Both the position numbers and the translations under genes were made by a program. Shown in pieces: positions 42,965 through 47,196 of a stretch of 47,196 bases of DNA. The DNA is from Methylotenera sp. (GTDB lineage Bacteria; Pseudomonadota; Gammaproteobacteria; Burkholderiales; Burkholderiaceae_C). The notes under the pieces are model-generated. The model made no database searches. It worked only from the letters and a program-made list of their open reading frames with translations, and was not told where the DNA came from. Numbering within the stretch: position 1 is the stretch's first letter; each line of letters begins with the position of its first letter. The stretch covers positions 1-47,196 of the forward strand of contig JAIPCJ010000011.1 of assembly GCA_021738245.1 (NCBI GenBank), given 5' to 3'.

Positions 42965-43375
42965 ATGAAATCAAACAGCCCCACGCGAACCCGTCGTCCG
43001 GTGGGCGGCTTTGCCCTGCTGGAGGCCATGGTCGCCCTGCTGATCTGCGCCATGGGTGTGCTGGGTGTCGTCGGTCTGCAGGGGGCCATGACACGCGCTC
43101 AGACCGCCGCCACCTTCCGCGCCGAAGCCGCGTTCCTGGCCCAGCAGCTCATCGGCGCGATGTGGACCGACCGCACTTCAAACCTCACCACCTACAACAC
43201 GAGCGGCACCTGCAATGCGGTGTGCACCGACTGGCTGGCGCGGGTGTCCTCGCGCCTGCCCAGTGGCACGGCCACCGTCACGGTGACGAATGCGGGTGCC
43301 GTGTCCATCGACATCCGCTGGACGGCGGCGGGTGAATCCCAGAGCCGATTCACGATGGCCACGTCCATCAACTGA
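42965..43375 (+). CDS. pilV: Type IV pilus minor pilin PilV
   Basis: A minor pilin of 136 residues. A 15-residue leader ends PVGG and is followed by FALLEAMVALLICAMGVLGVV, with Glu at +5. The LLEAMVALLI pattern with GVLGVVGLQ is diagnostic of PilV. The start at 42965 is preceded by a GGAGACTC-type ribosome site; the open frame continues back into fimT without one. PilV belongs to the priming complex with PilW, PilX and PilY1. Confidence 0.92.
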   Translation: MKSNSPTRTRRPVGGFALLEAMVALLICAMGVLGVVGLQGAMTRAQTAATFRAEAAFLAQQLIGAMWTDRTSNLTTYNTSGTCNAVCTDWLARVSSRLPSGTATVTVTNAGAVSIDIRWTAAGESQSRFTMATSIN

Positions 43376-43390
43376 GGGGCTGTTGCCGTG

Positions 43391-44482
43391 ATGTCCTTGC
43401 ACTCTGTCGTCAAGACAACTGCTCCTCGCCAACGCGGGGTCACCCTGATCGAGTTGATGGTCGGGTTGCTGCTCGGCATTGTCGTGGTGCTCGTGACCGC
43501 CCAGGTGCTGTCCTTCTCGGAAGGGCAGAAGCGCGTCACCACGGGTGGCGGCGATGCCCAGGTCAACGGCGCGTTGGGGCTGTACACGATGCAGCGTGAA
43601 ATTCAGATGGCGGGCTATGGCCTGCTGAGCGAGCTGTCGTTGCTGGGCTGCGCCATCCAGGCCAACCATGCCACGGCAGGCGCCTTCAACTGGACCCTGG
43701 CTCCGGTGATGATCACGGCCGGCGCCTCGGGGGCACCCGACAGCGTCACGGTCATGTACTCGGACCGCAACTACACGGTGCCCGGCATCATCAGCGTCAA
43801 TCACCCGACAACGGCTGACCGGTTCACCGTGCGTTCGGCCTTGGGCTTCTCGGTGAATGACATCGTGTTCGCCGTGCCGGCCGCCCCCAGTGCCACCAAC
43901 TGGTGTGGTGCCTACCAGGTGACCGGCATCGCGAATACCAACCAGCTGGTGCACGACACGAGCTCGAACTGGAACAACGGCGGCCAGGTCGCACCCACGG
44001 GCGGCTATCTGGCGGGTGACCGCCTGCTCAACGCTGGGCGCCTCGTGCTGCGGACGTTCGCGGTGGACGCCAACTACAACCTGCAGCAGCAGACGCTGGA
44101 CGTTGCGACCGGCGGCACGGTCTCGCAAGACCTCTTCCCGCAGATCGTGGCCCTGCGCGCGATGTACGGCAAGGACACCAATGCCGACGGTGTGGTGGAC
44201 ACCTACGACAACACCACGCCGACGACCAACGCAGGCTGGTTGCAGGTGAGGGCGGTGCGCATTGCGCTGGTGGCGCGCAGCAGTTCCTACCAGAAGGACG
44301 AAGTCACAACGGCCTCGCCGCTGTGGGACGTCGGCACGGCCGCCTCGATCACGGGCACGAGCACTTGTGGCAGCAGCCAATGCCTGCCGCTGAGCGTCAG
44401 CAACGTGGCGGACTGGAAGCATTACCGCTACTCGGTGTTCGAAGTGACCGCGCCGCTGCGCAACGTGATCTGGGGGCAATGA
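43391..44482 (+). CDS. pilW: Type IV pilus minor pilin PilW
   Basis: A large minor pilin of 363 residues. The leader ends APRQRG and is followed by VTLIELMVGLLLGIVVVLVTA, with Glu at +5. The mature protein starts SFSEGQKRVTTGGGDAQVNG and has YTMQREIQMAGYGL, the PilW family signature. A GTG at 43388 would add one residue. Two cysteines in ITGTSTCGSSQCLPL may form a disulfide. It ends one base before pilX. Confidence 0.92.
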   Translation: MSLHSVVKTTAPRQRGVTLIELMVGLLLGIVVVLVTAQVLSFSEGQKRVTTGGGDAQVNGALGLYTMQREIQMAGYGLLSELSLLGCAIQANHATAGAFNWTLAPVMITAGASGAPDSVTVMYSDRNYTVPGIISVNHPTTADRFTVRSALGFSVNDIVFAVPAAPSATNWCGAYQVTGIANTNQLVHDTSSNWNNGGQVAPTGGYLAGDRLLNAGRLVLRTFAVDANYNLQQQTLDVATGGTVSQDLFPQIVALRAMYGKDTNADGVVDTYDNTTPTTNAGWLQVRAVRIALVARSSSYQKDEVTTASPLWDVGTAASITGTSTCGSSQCLPLSVSNVADWKHYRYSVFEVTAPLRNVIWGQ

Positions 44483-44483
44483 C

Positions 44484-45128
44484 ATGAAAGATTGCGGTGT
44501 GATCGCCCATCGACGACCGACCCCTGCACAGCGGGGCGTCTCGCTGATCTTTGCCTTGATGGCCTTGGTGGTCATCTCCCTGGGCGCCGTGGCCCTGGTG
44601 CGTTCGGTGGATACCAGTTCGCTGGTCATCGGCAACCTGGGTTTCAAGCAAGACGCCACGTCGGCGGCCGCTCAGGCGGCCGAGCAGGCCATTGCCTACC
44701 TGAACGCCAACGTCGGCACCACGCTGCAGTCGGACCAGACGGCTGCCGGCTACTACGCGAGCAGCGGCGATGCCATTGACATGACCGGCCAGAGCGGCGA
44801 TCCGAACCGGGCACTCGTCAACTGGACCGGCGCCAGCAATTGCACAGGCTGCATCCAGCCTTCGGCCCAGATCTCGCTGAATGGCGGCAACAACACGGCG
44901 CGCTACATCATCACGCGCCTGTGCTCGGCGGCCGGAGCGCCCAGCACCGTCGATTGCGCCGTGCCCGTGGGCTCCGCGCTGACCGGCGGCGGCAACAAGG
45001 GTGTCGTCGGCTACGGCAAAGAAAAGATCGAGACCATGGTGCCCAGTTCCCAGTACTACCGGATCGTTGTCCGGGCGCAGAGCGCGCGCGGCACCGTCTC
45101 GTTCACCGAAACCATCGTCCGGCTGTAA
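44484..45128 (+). CDS. pilX: Type IV pilus assembly protein PilX
   Basis: A minor pilin of 214 residues with the PilX_N pattern. The leader ends PAQRG and is followed by VSLIFALMALVVISLGAVAL. Position +5 is Phe instead of Glu, which is expected for PilX and parallels GspK in the type II system, suggesting a tip location. The helix QAAEQAIAYLNANVGT follows. Cysteines in NCTGC and RLCSAAGAPSTVDC may pair. The start is 1 bp after the pilW stop. Confidence 0.9.
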   Translation: MKDCGVIAHRRPTPAQRGVSLIFALMALVVISLGAVALVRSVDTSSLVIGNLGFKQDATSAAAQAAEQAIAYLNANVGTTLQSDQTAAGYYASSGDAIDMTGQSGDPNRALVNWTGASNCTGCIQPSAQISLNGGNNTARYIITRLCSAAGAPSTVDCAVPVGSALTGGGNKGVVGYGKEKIETMVPSSQYYRIVVRAQSARGTVSFTETIVRL

Positions 45129-45147
45129 GCAGCGCAGGAGTCCCAGC

Positions 45148-47196
45148 ATGAGTACGACTTCTCTGTCCCAACGCCTGTGGCGCATCGTCGCAGGCCTGTC
45201 GTTGATCTTTGCGGCGGCCACGGCCACCGCGGGAACGGCAGACCTTGCTGATCGCCCGTTGAGCAGCATGTCCAACGGCACGCTCGTGCGGGCCAACCTG
45301 ATGTTCGTGCTCGACAACTCGGGCTCCATGGGCTTCAACTACCTGCCAGACAACGCGCCCACGGGCAACGTCTGCTTCGGCTGGGTCGGCGCCAACAAGA
45401 TCTTCTACGACCCCAACCGGATCTATCCCGCGCCGCTGAACCCTGATGGCTCGCCCATGGTGGACGCCAGTTTCACGGCCGCCAAGAACGATGGCTACAG
45501 CAGCACGTCAGGCACGGTCGACCTGAGCAACCAGAACCCCGAGACACCGGATGTGCTGGGGGCGACCATCACCGGGCCCACGACGGTGGTGACCTCGGTG
45601 GTCTGCGGTGCCCGCAACGATGCCGCTTGCACCGTGCCCGCAGGCACGTCCACGTCCACCTACGACGCGGCGGCTGACCAAACGACCACCGTCGTGAAGA
45701 CCTATTCGCGGATCAACACGCCCGGGACGACCTGCCGGAACAACGTGGCGGGCAGCTGCACCATGCAGACCAGCACGACCACGACGGTCACGGACGGTGA
45801 TCTGGGCCCCTTCCTCTGGGCCACGCCGAAGCCAGGCAAAACCGGCGCCACCTGCCAGAGCGTCGACTTCGACATCGTGCGCGTCAAGAACGCAACCGCG
45901 ACCCAGAAGCAGAACTACGCCAACTGGTTCGCCTATTACCGCACCCGCATGCTGGCCATGCGGGCAGGTGCGGGGTTGGCCTTTGCCAAGCTTGACGCGA
46001 CCCGCTTCCGCGTGGGCTTCTCCAAAATCAGCGAGTACGCCAATGGAGGCGCCAACAGCACCGGTTTCCTGAACATCGCGGACTTCGATGCCGGCACGCA
46101 GAAGACCGAGTTCTTCAAGCGGCTCTACGGCACGGCCACGGGGGGCAACACGCCGCTGCGCCCGGCACTGGCGCGCGCGGGCCGCTATTTCGCCAACAAG
46201 CTGACCGGCCAGACAGATCCGATGCAGTACGCCTGCCAGCGCAACTACACCATCCTGTCGACCGACGGCTACTGGAACCAGGCCACGGTCATTCCCAAGC
46301 AGCTCGACGGCACCACCGATATCGGCAACCCCGACGGTGGCAGTTCGATCGACCGCCCCTTCCGTGACGAGGCGAACAACGGGGTGGGGGTGTCCAACAC
46401 GCTGGCCGACGTGGCCCAGTACTACTACCTTACCGACCTGCGGACGCCAGCCCTGAACAACTGCAGCGTGACGTTCACTCAAAAAGACGTCAATGGGAAC
46501 GTGACCTCCGTCACCCAGGATGTCTGCGACAACATCGTGCCGGTGGACAACAAGGACAACAACAAAGCCCAGCACATGACCACCTTCACGCTGGGCTTGG
46601 GCCTCAATGGCACCTTGACCTACCGGAAGGACTACGAGTCGGCACCGAGCGGGGACTATTTCGACATCAAGCAGGGCACCAAGATCTGGCCTGAACCGGT
46701 GGCCGACACGCTGACTGCGGTGGACGACCTGTGGCACGCGGCCGTCAACGGCCGAGGCACCTACTACAGCGCCAACAACGCCGCCGAGATGGCGACCAGC
46801 CTGGTCGATGCGCTGAGCAAGATCGAGAGATCCACTGGCAGCGCGTCGGCCGCAGCGACCAGCTCGCTGACGCCGTCCTCCGGCGACGACTGGATCTTCA
46901 TCCCGCTCTACACCACCAAGACCTGGAACGGTACGGTCAATGCCTTCAAGCTCAACACCGCGACGGGGGAAGTGCTGAATTCCGCCACGCCGATCTGGTC
47001 GGCTGCTGACCGGATCCGAGGTCAGGGGACCCGCAAGATCCTGTTCAACGATGGCAGCAACACGCTGGTTGATTTCAATGCAACGAACCTGACGGCAGCC
47101 GGCAAGCTGAGTCTCTTTGACAACCTGTGCGTGGCGGGCAGCGAGAAGCTCAGCCAGTGCACGACCCTGGATGCCAGTGCCAAGCCCAAGGCGACC
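45148..47196 (+). CDS. pilY1: Type IV pilus tip adhesin/assembly factor PilY1 (partial, N-terminal 683 codons)
   Basis: The protein sits at the pilus tip with the minor pilins and acts in adhesion, retraction control and surface sensing. The frame is open from the ATG to the right edge. A signal peptide (to about residue 28, ATATA) is followed by a von Willebrand A domain with the MIDAS DNSGSMG (D56, S58, S60) and a later T372-D373 in LSTDGYW. A Thr/Cys-rich insert lies at about 145-218. The sequence from 635 (DDWIFIPLYTTKTWNGTVNAF) begins the C-terminal beta-propeller, which lies mostly outside the window. GCAGGAG precedes the ATG. It is 19 bp after pilX. Confidence 0.94.
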   Translation, partial: MSTTSLSQRLWRIVAGLSLIFAAATATAGTADLADRPLSSMSNGTLVRANLMFVLDNSGSMGFNYLPDNAPTGNVCFGWVGANKIFYDPNRIYPAPLNPDGSPMVDASFTAAKNDGYSSTSGTVDLSNQNPETPDVLGATITGPTTVVTSVVCGARNDAACTVPAGTSTSTYDAAADQTTTVVKTYSRINTPGTTCRNNVAGSCTMQTSTTTTVTDGDLGPFLWATPKPGKTGATCQSVDFDIVRVKNATATQKQNYANWFAYYRTRMLAMRAGAGLAFAKLDATRFRVGFSKISEYANGGANSTGFLNIADFDAGTQKTEFFKRLYGTATGGNTPLRPALARAGRYFANKLTGQTDPMQYACQRNYTILSTDGYWNQATVIPKQLDGTTDIGNPDGGSSIDRPFRDEANNGVGVSNTLADVAQYYYLTDLRTPALNNCSVTFTQKDVNGNVTSVTQDVCDNIVPVDNKDNNKAQHMTTFTLGLGLNGTLTYRKDYESAPSGDYFDIKQGTKIWPEPVADTLTAVDDLWHAAVNGRGTYYSANNAAEMATSLVDALSKIERSTGSASAAATSSLTPSSGDDWIFIPLYTTKTWNGTVNAFKLNTATGEVLNSATPIWSAADRIRGQGTRKILFNDGSNTLVDFNATNLTAAGKLSLFDNLCVAGSEKLSQCTTLDASAKPKAT

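Overview
The window is high-GC chromosomal DNA of a betaproteobacterium, most likely Burkholderiales (Comamonadaceae or the Leptothrix/Rubrivivax/Ideonella group). The evidence is the gspG-to-gspF gene order with gspC divergent, Omp32-type porins, a two-ACT-domain IlvA, pilMNOPQ followed by aroK-aroB-dgt, and gltBD. This assignment is inference from gene content and protein style; no 16S or other marker is present.

Layout. (1) 1-9662, minus: a type II secretion operon gspG-H-I-J-K-L-M-N-D-E-F, with F cut by the window edge and gspC divergent at 9717. (2) 10395-13094, minus: ilvA followed by an atypical cobT, with a small regulated intergenic region at 13173-13295 shared with an OsmC-family gene. 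(3) 13773-14435: coq7. (4) 14629-17019: two tandem general porins, each with its own terminator. (5) 17204-21100: a four-gene dipeptide-type ABC importer without a binding-protein gene. (6) 21101-21597: lptM, a 50-codon lipoprotein gene, divergent from cyaY. (7) 21617-24010, minus: penicillin-binding protein 1A (mrcA). (8) 24306-34471, plus: pilM-N-O-P-Q, an Ig-like repeat lipoprotein, aroK, aroB, dgt, closely spaced. (9) 34481-35306: a RAYT transposase gene bracketed by REP-like inverted repeats. (10) 35372-41616: gltB-gltD. (11) 41864-47196: a pilE-like pilin, fimT, pilV, pilW, pilX and the start of pilY1, which is cut by the window edge.

A theme is prepilin-based envelope machinery. Five pseudopilins (GspG-K), five type IV pilin-like proteins (PilE, FimT, PilV, PilW, PilX), two secretins (GspD, PilQ) and both inner-membrane platforms (GspL/M, PilM/N/O) are encoded in 47 kb. 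The prepilin peptidase, pilus motors and PilF-type pilotin are not in the window. mrcA faces away from pilM, as in many Proteobacteria.

Most of the window is recognisable core genome. The items most worth a second look are the ilvA/osmC intergenic region (overlapping divergent promoters, a perfect 16-bp palindrome and a strong terminator well before ilvA), the CobT-like protein lacking both usual catalytic glutamates, the Ig-repeat lipoprotein inside the pil-aro operon, the RAYT/REP unit next to gltB, and the cysteine/threonine-rich insert in PilY1. No rRNA, tRNA or CRISPR array was seen.
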